In this document: positions 35,333-44,221 of the stretch, in pieces
Layout of the letters: each line of letters opens with the position of its first letter
Position numbering within the stretch: position 1 is the first letter of the stretch
Assembly (NCBI RefSeq): GCF_000007345.1
Contig: NC_003552.1
Location: 1,674,001 to 1,738,000, forward strand
DNA: 64,000 nucleotides
Reading direction: 5' to 3'
Origin: Methanosarcina acetivorans C2A
GTDB taxonomy: Archaea; Halobacteriota; Methanosarcinia; Methanosarcinales; Methanosarcinaceae
Program-made: the position numbers and the translations under genes
The notes under the pieces: generated by a model
Told to the model about the DNA's origin: nothing
The model's input: the letters and a program-made list of their open reading frames with translations, nothing else
The model's database searches: none

Positions 35333-35398
35333 TAGTGCATCGATTCTGATGGATAATCACAAAGATGAATAAAACTCTGAATCAAGCATGAATCCGTT

Positions 35399-36256
35399 TT
35401 AAACTTCCATCCCTTCATCTTTGAGGTAATGGTCGATCAGTTTTCGCGAAATGCTGATCTTCCCGGGTAGAGCAGGCAGCTCTTCTACCGAAAACCATTT
35501 TGCGTCCTCAATTTCAAACCCGTCAGGCCGAATGTCCCCGGAATCGTATTCTGCGGTAAAGCCGATCATGAGGGAATTCGGAAAAGGCCAGGCCTGCGTT
35601 CCGAAGTAAGTTATGTTTTTTACTTTGAGCCCGACTTCTTCCCAGACTTCTCTGGAAACTGCTGCCTCAGCTGTTTCTCCGGGCTCGACAAAGCCGGCTA
35701 TCAGGCTGTAGACGTCGGGAGGGAAATTCGGGGACCTTGCAAGCAAAACCTCATGACCCTTTCTGATAAGCACGATTATAGCAGGTGAGATCCTGGGATA
35801 GAAAAGTTCTCCGCAGGCAGGGCATTCTTTTCCCCTCTCTCCCGGCTTCTGCACGGTCTTTGTTCCGCAGCGGCTGCAGAACTGGTTTGTCCTGTCCCAC
35901 TCCATCACCTGCACTGCCTTATTTACAAGTTCAAAGCACCCTTCACTGATCTCCGAATGTGCCTTTCTGAGGTCAACAAACTCCATCCCCTCCGGAGCCT
36001 TCGTATCTGCAGGCAGCTCCACAGAGTAGCAGTGTGTTCCCTCAAGCATACCAAGGTACTGTTCCCTTATCGCGGGAAGCCCTAGCTCCTCGAAATCCAC
36101 AAGCTTCGGAATAGCACCGGGATTTTTCCTGACTTTGATAAGAATATTACGCCCCCGGAAAATGAACCAGAGAGCCTTTTCGGCCCTTCCGGCCGGCGGT
36201 TCTATGCCTACGATGAATTTTGGGTAACTGGGGTTTTCCCTGTTTGTGAGGCTCAT
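35399..36256 (-). CDS. nudC: NAD+ diphosphatase (NudC-type Nudix hydrolase)
   Basis: This 285-residue enzyme cleaves NADH/NAD+ to NMN and AMP and may decap NAD-RNA. A zinc ribbon (FCSRCGTK...CPACGELFYPR) lies near residues 125-150. The Nudix box GFVEPGETAEAAVSREVWEEVGL follows at about 195, and the NudC-specific motif TQAWPFPNSLMIGF (compare SQPWPFPxS) at about 225. It is a single gene, with 63 bases and a 2-base TA target between it and the IS630 element. Confidence 0.92.
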   Translation of the reverse strand: MSLTNRENPSYPKFIVGIEPPAGRAEKALWFIFRGRNILIKVRKNPGAIPKLVDFEELGLPAIREQYLGMLEGTHCYSVELPADTKAPEGMEFVDLRKAHSEISEGCFELVNKAVQVMEWDRTNQFCSRCGTKTVQKPGERGKECPACGELFYPRISPAIIVLIRKGHEVLLARSPNFPPDVYSLIAGFVEPGETAEAAVSREVWEEVGLKVKNITYFGTQAWPFPNSLMIGFTAEYDSGDIRPDGFEIEDAKWFSVEELPALPGKISISRKLIDHYLKDEGMEV

Positions 36257-36455
36257 AATGCTTATACTATTGGGTTTTGTTCTATATATGATTAGAGTAG
36301 CGTACAGTCCGAATTTCCCTGGTTAAAAACTATATTTGCTATACCGGGTCGTTCTTCCCCACTCATACAATTTCTTTTAGCAGGGAGCCAGCAAGTCAGC
36401 AGGGAGGCATTCCAATAATGTAAAGATAAAAATAGCTTGCCGGATCAGGGGAAGA

Positions 36456-37064
36456 TTACTCGATTTTCCCTCTGACCACCATCAATTCCTCAAATGAAAC
36501 CTTTTTTCTTCGAACAACACCAACCTCGAATCCCAATCTCTCCATCCTTTCTTTCACTGCTTCAAGCCCGGTAATTGAAGAAATCAGCACCAGAATTTTT
36601 CCTCCTGGTTTCAGGTAGTTTCTGACCTCGTCCAAAAACCGGTCAAGGGTTTCCCGCCCGCTGGCTCCGCCGTCAAAAGCATAATTTAGCCAGCCCGGGA
36701 CTTTCTCTTCTTCGGAAGTGGGGAGGTAGGGCGGGTTGAAGAGGATGAGGTCAAAGGAAGTTTTCGAACTTCCCGGTTTCAGACCCCTGAAAAGGTCGGT
36801 GCGGATTACCTCAATCCCGTTTGCTTTTGCACAGCGAGCGGCATGAGGATTGATCTCGGTTGCAAATATGCGGATGTCCTCAACATTTGCCCTGAGCACG
36901 GCTGAGACGAAACCCGAGCCTGCCCCGATTTCAAGGACGCGCATGCCCGGCTTTGCCTCTTCAAGGGCTGCGTCCGCAAGCAGGAAGGAGTCTTCCGCAG
37001 GCTCGTAGACAAGGTCTGAGGCTCCGAGTTTAACCCGGGTATTTTTGTATTCTATTTCAACCAT
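36456..37064 (-). CDS. HemK2/Mtq2-type protein-glutamine methyltransferase
   Basis: This 202-residue class I SAM-dependent methyltransferase has motif I (VLEIGAGSGFVSAVL) near residue 45 and the catalytic LFNPPYLPT near 110, typical of N5-glutamine methyltransferases of release factors. Its short length without the bacterial PrmC N-terminal domain fits the archaeal/eukaryotic HemK2 type that modifies aRF1. It follows ksgA with a three-base gap, so the two are cotranscribed. Confidence 0.87.
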   Translation of the reverse strand: MVEIEYKNTRVKLGASDLVYEPAEDSFLLADAALEEAKPGMRVLEIGAGSGFVSAVLRANVEDIRIFATEINPHAARCAKANGIEVIRTDLFRGLKPGSSKTSFDLILFNPPYLPTSEEEKVPGWLNYAFDGGASGRETLDRFLDEVRNYLKPGGKILVLISSITGLEAVKERMERLGFEVGVVRRKKVSFEELMVVRGKIE

Positions 37065-37067
37065 GGC

Positions 37068-37877
37068 TTATCGGGATTTGAGGTCAAAAAGCATGTTTGC
37101 AACACTGGCAAGCTCTTCAGGAGTCAGGTTTTCAGCCCTTTTGTTCACGAAGTCGTCGGGGAGCTGGTTAACGACCTCTTTGATATCCGGAATTTTGAGC
37201 ATGCTGTTTGTGTTCAGGATAGAGTTCCTCAGCTTTTTCCGGCGCTGGCTGAAGACTGCAGCTACAAATTCCAGAAAAAAGGCTTCGTCCCGGACTTCGA
37301 ACGGAGAGGGGCGTGGAACCAGCTTAACCACTGCAGAATCGACCTCAGGGGCTGGCTGGAAGGCACCTTTGGGGACTTTCATGAGGATTGACGCATCGGC
37401 AAAGTAGTAGGTATCAACCGTCAGGCGGGAGTAATCCTTACGGCCCGGAGGAGAGACCATGCGGGCTGCAAACTCGTACTGGTACATCAGGATTCCGAGC
37501 TTGAATTTGTAGCGCAGGAGTTTGAAGGTGATTTCCGAGGAGATGGAATATGGGAGGTTTGAGACAACCTTGTCAAACTCGGGAAAATCCACTTTAAGGG
37601 CATCGCCTGCGATAACCTCTATATTTTCGACCTTATCGAAGCGGTCATGGAGGACTGAAACAAGGGCAGGGTCAAGCTCGACTGCAATTACCTTTTTTGC
37701 TCGCCTTGCAAGCCTTTCGGTAAGGTTTCCTATTCCGGCGCCAATTTCAAGAATCGTGTCCTGCGGACTCAGTTCAGCAGCGACAACGATCCGGTCCAGG
37801 TAGCCGATATCGATGAGGAAGTGCTGGTCAAAGGTGCCTCCTTTTATATTGTACTTGTTAAGAATAGAACGAACCAG
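37068..37877 (-). CDS. ksgA: 16S rRNA dimethyladenosine transferase KsgA/Dim1, apparent CTG start
   Basis: This 269-residue enzyme dimethylates two adjacent adenosines in the 3' hairpin of 16S rRNA. SAM-binding ILEIGAGIGNLTERL lies at about residues 43-56 and catalytic NLPYSISS near 110, followed by the helical C-terminal domain (VFSQRRKKLRNSIL). The conserved N-terminus (RSILNKYNIKGGTFDQHFLID) extends upstream of the first GTG in frame. No ATG, GTG or TTG lies between the preceding in-frame TAA and this conserved part. A CTG at 37877-37875 sits eight bases after a perfect AGGAGG, so CTG is the most likely start. Confidence 0.88.
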   Translation of the reverse strand: MVRSILNKYNIKGGTFDQHFLIDIGYLDRIVVAAELSPQDTILEIGAGIGNLTERLARRAKKVIAVELDPALVSVLHDRFDKVENIEVIAGDALKVDFPEFDKVVSNLPYSISSEITFKLLRYKFKLGILMYQYEFAARMVSPPGRKDYSRLTVDTYYFADASILMKVPKGAFQPAPEVDSAVVKLVPRPSPFEVRDEAFFLEFVAAVFSQRRKKLRNSILNTNSMLKIPDIKEVVNQLPDDFVNKRAENLTPEELASVANMLFDLKSR

Positions 37878-37920
37878 GGCTGAAACCTCCTGAGTGGATT
37901 AAGCGTTTTTAATAGATAAT

Positions 37921-38098
37921 ATTTGGATAAATAGCCAAAATACTTGATAAATTCTTAAATACTTGATAAATTCTTAAATACTTGATAAATTCTCAAAATC
38001 TTGATAAATACTCAAACTACTTGATAAATTCCCAAAAAGCTTGGATAAATACTAAAAATACTTCAATAAACCCCCAGGGCACCTGGATAAATTCTCAA
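37921..38098. repeat. Tandem 17-20-base repeats between DUF655 gene and ksgA
   Basis: A unit like ACTTGATAAATTCTCAAAAT recurs about nine times with variation in the 280-base spacer inside the cluster. No gene is present. Confidence 0.75.
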
Positions 38099-38158
38099 AG
38101 GTTGAGCCTTCGGAAGTCAGATGGCCGGAAATGGGATTGAAAAAAGAAAGGAAAAGGT

Positions 38159-38896
38159 TCACCTATCGCTCGGGCCCTGGCGGCGAGGGGGAGTGGTGAA
38201 CAGCCTGTACTTGATGAAATCGTCCTTGAGTTCTTCTTCGATCCTGTGGGCGATGACTTTCGCAGGGTCGTGAAGGCTCGGGATTCTCTCGCGGATATCC
38301 TGAAAGCTCTTAAATTCCCCTTTCTTGCGCTCGTCAATGATAGACCACATGAGTTTTTTCCCTATCCCCGGAAGAAGTTCAAGCATATGCAGGCGGGTTG
38401 TGATGGAATGGGCATCGTTGAAGAACTTTACGAACCTTTCTTCTTTGTGCCTGACGACGGCTTCGAGAATGAAGGGCAATTCCAGGTTTGCTCCGGTAGT
38501 CAGGTCAATATACCCTATCCTCTGCTTCACATGATCTATTTCATCCCTGTCTCCGGGCCCGATATAGACTCTTGACTGGATATCAGGGATTACGCCGACT
38601 TTGGGGACCAGTTCCATAAGAGTGAACTTCTTATCCCCTACGGCCTGCACAAGAGGCTTTTTCTGGTACGCTGAAGTGCCGTCAACGGATTTTCCATAGG
38701 GAAGATAATCGAGCACCCATACATATTCCTCCCTGTCCTGTGAACCTTCCATGCCTTTTCCGGATGAGCGCGGAGCTCTTTCTGAATGCCTTTCAGATTG
38801 CGGTTTACCTGTCGGCCGCCTGCCGCCAGAAGAAGGTCTTTCGGCAGATGATCTGCCAGTGTACGGTCTACCTGATTGCGACTTCTCTACTTTCAT
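38159..38896 (-). CDS. DUF655 (helix-hairpin-helix) protein
   Basis: This 245-residue archaeal protein has a disordered, Arg/Ser/Gly-rich first quarter. A DUF655 core follows: REEYVWVLDYLPYGK, VGDKKFTLMELVPK, and a helix-hairpin-helix-like LELLPGIGKKLMWSIIDERKKGEFKSFQDIRERI near residue 175. The family is predicted to bind nucleic acid. Its position between rpoF and ksgA is conserved among archaea. The ATG at 38896 is preceded by GGATGGGTG; a GTG two codons earlier is possible. Confidence 0.85.
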   Translation of the reverse strand: MKVEKSQSGRPYTGRSSAERPSSGGRRPTGKPQSERHSERAPRSSGKGMEGSQDREEYVWVLDYLPYGKSVDGTSAYQKKPLVQAVGDKKFTLMELVPKVGVIPDIQSRVYIGPGDRDEIDHVKQRIGYIDLTTGANLELPFILEAVVRHKEERFVKFFNDAHSITTRLHMLELLPGIGKKLMWSIIDERKKGEFKSFQDIRERIPSLHDPAKVIAHRIEEELKDDFIKYRLFTTPPRRQGPSDR

Positions 38897-39254
38897 CAGC
38901 ACCCATCCTGTAGATAAATATGAAACCCTATTAAGATCTGATCTATGTCCAGGGTATGCTCCAGCCGGGGATTTCTCACATAGATATGCTCAGCTTCTTT
39001 CTCCGGTCTGTTTCAGACTTTTCCCCAGCTACCAGGCCTGTCGAACTATTCCCCGAACACCAGTTTTCGGAAACTGGAGACTGACCTGTATCCCGGCATT
39101 CTCGGGAATTTAGAGAACCGGAGAAGCCTCTGTCCTTAATTTTGCAGGCCACGGTACTTTCTTGATACTTTAAAGTACTCTAGCCAGATTTCGGATACTT
39201 CCCTCATAAATAACAAGATAAACTGCTATATAGCTTATCCCCTTTACTTTTTAA
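38897..39254. other. Spacer between DUF655 gene and rpoF
   Basis: This 358-base gap shows no convincing gene. The part near rpoF contains the short motif TACTTTAAAGTACT, a palindrome at about 39166-39179. Confidence 0.4.
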
Positions 39255-39608
39255 TTATTCCATAGCTTCAAATACATAGTCAAGAATTTGATCCAGCTCT
39301 TCATTACTCAGGGTGTACTTTTCCTTAGCGTAAATTGACCTGAGTTCGTCTCTGGATTGAGGCAGGATATCTGCGATCCGGACCGCAATAACAGGCTTCA
39401 TTTTTTCAAGCTCAAGTAATTTATTAACAAGTTCTCTTGACTTTTCTCCGTTGATTTTAGAGAACTGTTCCGCATGATGCAGGGCTTTTCTAAAGCTGTA
39501 TGCTACCTCAATTCCCTGCTCTCTGCGCTCGTCAGCGATCCTGGAAAGTATATCCTTGACCTCGGCCAATGTCAATAACTCTTCATTGAGGACTTCCTTA
39601 ACTATCAT
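39255..39608 (-). CDS. rpoF: RNA polymerase subunit F (Rpo4/Rpb4)
   Basis: This 117-residue protein forms with Rpo7 the stalk of archaeal RNA polymerase. It begins MIVKEVLNEELLTLAEVKDIL and shows the helical Rpb4 pattern with the conserved KPVIAVRIADILPQSRDELRSIYAKEKYTLSNEELDQIL near residues 70-110. The place between L21e and the DUF655 gene is the usual archaeal order. Confidence 0.93.
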   Translation of the reverse strand: MIVKEVLNEELLTLAEVKDILSRIADERREQGIEVAYSFRKALHHAEQFSKINGEKSRELVNKLLELEKMKPVIAVRIADILPQSRDELRSIYAKEKYTLSNEELDQILDYVFEAME

Positions 39609-40065
39609 TGGAATACACTCTTCTAACTAAATATTTCAGGTAGTTTTGCTTCCTTATAGAACAACCTGTACTCGATACTTAATTGCGAACCCTAATTCCT
39701 GCTGCAAGCATTTTCTGCCTTTCAGTACCCGGCATGCACCCAATAAGCCGGAGCTGTATTGAATAACGATATCCTGAGCTATTTCAGCTATATGTTTTAC
39801 AAATGATATATAATTATAGATGTTCCTTTACCGGGATAAGAGACTAATTTTCAAAAAGCAGTTATTCCGGATCCCCCTTAAGTGTGCCCTTTTAGCAGGT
39901 TTTTTAAGAGACACCAGTTCTGTTGCATCCAACCCTTTAACAGCGCTACTCAGGCTGTTATTTGCCGGAATTCCCGGAAGGTTTCAAACCTTCGGTCGGA
40001 GGCCTGAATACCTTAAATTTCGGAAGAAAAGGGAGATTAGGTTGTAAAAACCTAACTGCCCAGAA
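39609..40065. other. Spacer between rpoF and L21e
   Basis: This 457-base AT-rich gap has no supported gene. A TATA-like stretch at about 39808-39818 (GATATATAATTATA) faces ambiguous directions. Confidence 0.4.
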
Positions 40066-40395
<330 letters not shown>

Positions 40396-40592
40396 TTAAT
40401 AAATTTTCTATTCAATAATTGATTTCCCTCTAAATAAGATGGATATTATTTAAATGAACCGTTCATTAAGCCACTCATTCCCTGTGTCCCGATCGGCCAA
40501 TGAAACTGATTCAGATGAAATCCAGATTGATTTAGATTGGATCGATTTGGTTTATTCAGATTAGATTCAGATTAGATTCAGATGCCCGGAGC

Positions 40593-41888
40593 TTAAATTT
40601 CGACGTTGACCACATCGAGGTCTTCCACAAGTGCCTGGTATCCTAAAAGCCCTGTAAGGCTCGGATTTGTCCTGCCTTCGTCTCCGGAAATCAGCTCCTT
40701 GACATAAAGCCCGCCTTCACAGTTCACAGTTATGTAGGCGTTTTCGTCATCTTTCAGCTCGTCAAGCGTGATGCTGTGCACATACCTTTTCCGGACAAGA
40801 TCTGCCCGCCTGTGGACCACACGCTTTGGAGTCTGCTGGGCAATCTCCTTGCCACTCAAAGACTCGAGGCAGGATTTAAGCTTTTCCTCTGAAACAGGCT
40901 CTTTAAATGTAACTTTAAGCTTATAAGTTTTATCCGCCTTGGAGCTCTTGAGAGTCTCAATCATGCCTTTTTCGACAAAGTGAAGATCCTTTACCTCAAC
41001 TTTTCCTGCGGCACTTTCGTTAATTCGGGCAGCAAGCGCTTCAAGGTCAGTACTGCGCCTTACTGGAGCCTTTGCTTCCACCACAAAAGGCCTGCCGCTT
41101 CCAAGCATCAGGGCATCGATATCTTCCCTGCCCGAGCCGTGGAAAGCCGTGTCAATAGCCTCGAATGCTTCGACTACTGGTCCTTTGATAAGCTCGTCTA
41201 CGGACTCCTGATACTGCTTGCCTGTAAATCCGCAGCTTTCGCAGCCCTTGCCCTTGCATTTCCTGCAGGGCCAGCGGGTCTGGGGTATTCCGCGGACTTT
41301 TTTGAGGTAGCGCCCGTAAACATATACCGAACGGACCTGGAGCTCGAACTTGTGTGTTGCAAGGTCGAGGGTAATCACAATATCCGGGTTTCCAAAGTCC
41401 ACTTCCTTGTCAACCTTTTCTGCGATCCGCTTGCCTACTTCCCGATTAAGCTCGGTTTTCAACTGTTCGGCATAGGCAGTCCCTGCCTCAGCCCAGAGCA
41501 TCTCTTCGTTTTCACTCAGAAGCCCGCTGACTTTCGTTCCGACAAGGAAGGTGGAGTACTCAAGCCCTTCGAGAGCCTTTGCCGCCTCAGACGCCCAATC
41601 GTCCAGTTTTTTGAACTGGTCAAGGCAGACCCAGCACTGCTCGTCTTCTCCCTCGATCCTGAGGGTTTTTCTTGCAAGAGCACTGCATGGGGTAAGTTCC
41701 CTTAAGAGGGAGTCGTCGTTTTCACTTTTGTAAATGCGGTCCCCTTCAAGGGCGAGCGCGAGTTTCATCGCCTTCCCGCGCTCTCTGTTGCTGAGGCCTG
41801 TAGATAATTTTGCAAACTGACGGCCCAGACAGTGGTCACAGATAGGGCCTTCGTGCAGAATCTTTTTTGAAATTTCAAGTACATCCAT
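40593..41888 (-). CDS. pus10: tRNA pseudouridine synthase Pus10
   Basis: This 431-residue enzyme makes pseudouridine at tRNA positions 54 and 55 in archaea. The N-terminus has a zinc-binding ICDHCLGRQF motif and C-containing segments through residue 90 and a THUMP-like region. A second cysteine set (CRKCKGKGCESCG) lies near 225. The catalytic domain contains the Asp in GSGREDIDALMLGSGRPFVVE near 260. The product of the neighbouring trmY gene methylates the pseudouridine at 54. Confidence 0.93.
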   Translation of the reverse strand: MDVLEISKKILHEGPICDHCLGRQFAKLSTGLSNRERGKAMKLALALEGDRIYKSENDDSLLRELTPCSALARKTLRIEGEDEQCWVCLDQFKKLDDWASEAAKALEGLEYSTFLVGTKVSGLLSENEEMLWAEAGTAYAEQLKTELNREVGKRIAEKVDKEVDFGNPDIVITLDLATHKFELQVRSVYVYGRYLKKVRGIPQTRWPCRKCKGKGCESCGFTGKQYQESVDELIKGPVVEAFEAIDTAFHGSGREDIDALMLGSGRPFVVEAKAPVRRSTDLEALAARINESAAGKVEVKDLHFVEKGMIETLKSSKADKTYKLKVTFKEPVSEEKLKSCLESLSGKEIAQQTPKRVVHRRADLVRKRYVHSITLDELKDDENAYITVNCEGGLYVKELISGDEGRTNPSLTGLLGYQALVEDLDVVNVEI

Positions 41889-42240
41889 TTGGTTTCACTT
41901 TCTCTAAGCTCTTTATTCGGAAAATAGACCTGGGAGTGAATAATTGAGATTAATTTGGAGTAGCTGAGAATAAATTTAGAGTGATTGAGGGTAATTTAGA
42001 GTTTAGGGTTGAGATTGAAAGATAAGTTGGAAGCTGATATTGGGAGATAGTGCTGACATATTAGATAAATTGGTAGATTGGATTAGAGATAATATTAAAG
42101 ATTAAATTGAGGGAGATGCGCAAACTGAAGCATGTACTCTAAAAAAGCGCATCCGGATAAGTTTCTACGGATAAGTTTCTATCCTGATACAGGGAAGTAG
42201 GATATAACTTTTTGGATTAAAATCTGAAAAAAACCGCAGC
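41889..42240. other. Spacer between trmY and pus10
   Basis: These 352 bases are rich in short variants of TTGAGATTAATTTAGAGT and similar words between 41940 and 42110, suggesting decayed tandem repeats. No gene is seen. Confidence 0.45.
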
Positions 42241-42876
42241 TTATTCCCCAGCCCTTAATTTTTCCCCTCCAGGAATTTCCCCTCTTTCCGCTTCAGCCCT
42301 GTCCAGTTCATTGTGGAGAAGGGTTATGCAGTGGTTGGAGTGAAGAGAAATGGGTCCAACAGAAATAATTTTTGCTCCGGCTTCAAGGAGCTGTTTTTCC
42401 TCTTCTTCCGTAACGCCCATGTGGTCGCCCAGGATAAAGACAGGGTCCCGGATTTCCCTGTCAAGCCCCCGGATATCCTCGCCATCTTCCCGAAGGTAGA
42501 ACAGGGTCCTTCCCTCAAAAGAGGCCAGCAGGGTATTTAAATCCCCGTTTCGGACCCAGACTCCCGGAGTTGACCGGATATCCTTTTCGGTTACAGTTTT
42601 CTGAAGGGCTTTCTGGATCAGTGACCCGCTGCTTCTTTCGTCCGGATTCAGGTACCTCAGGTGGAGGCCTTCGAACCGGATAATTTTTCCAGGTTCAGGT
42701 TCTCCCAGAAGGAGCAGGTGAACGTTTACATCCCTACGCATTCCGAAAGAGAGAAAAAGGGCAGAACTTACGCAGCGGCAGAGTATATCCATTCTTCCTG
42801 CAGACCCCGGAAGGTCGTTTAAAGAAAAATCGCCGCTCGTCTTTGCTTTATGCCCTATGATAACGATGTCACGCAT
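42241..42876 (-). CDS. trmY: tRNA (pseudouridine54-N1)-methyltransferase TrmY
   Basis: This 211-residue SPOUT-class methyltransferase begins MRDIVIIGHKAKTSGDFSLNDLPGSAGRMDILCRCVSSALFLS. It shows the C-terminal knot motif region PVFILGDHMGVTEEEEKQLLEAGAKIISVGPISLHSNHCITLLHNELDR. It converts pseudouridine 54 to 1-methylpseudouridine. The ATG at 42876 gives the family N-terminus; the open frame further upstream is not family-like. It lies upstream of pus10 on the same strand. Confidence 0.92.
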   Translation of the reverse strand: MRDIVIIGHKAKTSGDFSLNDLPGSAGRMDILCRCVSSALFLSFGMRRDVNVHLLLLGEPEPGKIIRFEGLHLRYLNPDERSSGSLIQKALQKTVTEKDIRSTPGVWVRNGDLNTLLASFEGRTLFYLREDGEDIRGLDREIRDPVFILGDHMGVTEEEEKQLLEAGAKIISVGPISLHSNHCITLLHNELDRAEAERGEIPGGEKLRAGE

Positions 42877-43099
42877 GCGGCAGTATATTACGTAAGGGAT
42901 ATAAAAGATGTGTGCATGTTCACAGAAAAACACATAACATAAAGTGTAAAAGAGATTGTATATAAGAATTCAGGCCAGAATTAAAAAATCATACTTAGAT
43001 GATCAGCGGATTAATAAAATCATAATTAGACGACAAAAGAATTAAAAAAACATAAGTAAACGATAAAAGAATTAAAAAATCATTAAGGATGGGATACGG

Positions 43100-43756
43100 A
43101 TGAAGATACTCGCAATTTCCGACCCCCATGGGGACTACTCGAAGATGAAACAGATCATAGAAAAAGCCGGGGACTTCGACCTTGCCGTGGTGGTCGGAGA
43201 CATTACCAATTTCGGACCCGATGAGCAGGTGGATGAATTGGCTGAGATGTTTGATAAGCCCGTGCTAGCAATTCCCGGGAACTGCGACCAGAAGACCATC
43301 CTTGAAGCCCTTGAAAATTCAAAAGCCGTAAATCTTCATGGAAAAGCCGAACAGATTGGAAAAATCCGGTTTATCGGGCTTGGAGGCTCAAACCCCACAC
43401 CTTTTAACACCCCGTTTGAGCTTTCCGAGGAAGAAATCGAAAACGCCCTTGAAGGAATGGTCTGTTCCGCCGAAAACTCTGGAGAATGCGGGACAATAGT
43501 GCTCCTGACTCACGCTCCTCCCCTCGGAGCAAGGGATGAACTGCCTTTCGGGCACGTGGGCAGCAAAGCCATCCAGAAATTCCTGGACAGGGTTGACCTG
43601 ATCGTCTGCGGGCACATCCATGAAGCAAAAGGCAGCGAAAAGGTCGGAAAAACCGTTGTCGTGAATCCCGGAGAAGCCTGCAAAGGCTCATGTGCCCTTA
43701 TAGAAATTGAAGAAACTGGAAACAAACCCATTGAAGTTGAATTCGTGGAAGTCTGA
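43100..43756 (+). CDS. Calcineurin-like metallophosphoesterase
   Basis: This 218-residue phosphoesterase shows the full dimetal motif set: SDPHGD (residues 7-12), VVGDITNFG, GNCDQ near 74, LTHAPPLG near 137 and CGHIHEAKG near 170. It is of the short YfcE/MPP-like class, and its substrate is unknown. The preceding 220 bases hold imperfect repeats of a GAATTAAAAAATCATA-type unit. A GGATGGGATACGG stretch lies before the ATG. Confidence 0.85.
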   Translation: MKILAISDPHGDYSKMKQIIEKAGDFDLAVVVGDITNFGPDEQVDELAEMFDKPVLAIPGNCDQKTILEALENSKAVNLHGKAEQIGKIRFIGLGGSNPTPFNTPFELSEEEIENALEGMVCSAENSGECGTIVLLTHAPPLGARDELPFGHVGSKAIQKFLDRVDLIVCGHIHEAKGSEKVGKTVVVNPGEACKGSCALIEIEETGNKPIEVEFVEV

Positions 43757-43852
43757 AATAGGTTCTGGCCAGACTTTGATCAACAGGGGTGTCAATGAAA
43801 CCGGCTTTAATCAGGAAAAAATTCAACTGAAAGGGCTTTAATCAGCCAGATA

Positions 43853-44156
43853 TAAATTAGATAGACTTTAAACGATAAGATCTCAATTAGACATGTTCAC
43901 ATAAATTAGATAGATTTTAACCGATAAAATTTCAATTAGACATGTTCATTCAGGAAAATTAGATAGACTTTAAACGATAAAATTTCAATTAGACATGTTC
44001 ATTCAGGAAAATTAGATAGACTTTAAACGATAAAATTTCAATTAGACATGTTCATTCAGGATAAGAGATGCTTCAGGATAAGAGATGCTTCAGGATAAGA
44101 GATACTTCGGGATAAGAGATACTTCAGGATAAGAGATACTTCAGGATAAGAGATAC
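43853..44156. repeat. Compound minisatellite: 53-bp units then 17-bp units
   Basis: Four copies of a 53-base unit (ATTAGATAGACTTTAAACGA...AATTAGACATGTTCATTCAGG) run to 44060; the last two copies are identical. Directly after them, a 17-base unit ATAAGAGATACTTCAGG occurs five to six times to 44156. The array fills the gap before the MgtC-like gene. Confidence 0.9.
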
Positions 44157-44221
44157 AGTGAAAAAATATAAGAGGTTGAGCTACGGACGTAATTAGCGAG
44201 TTCGGTTTTGATCCGGTTTTT

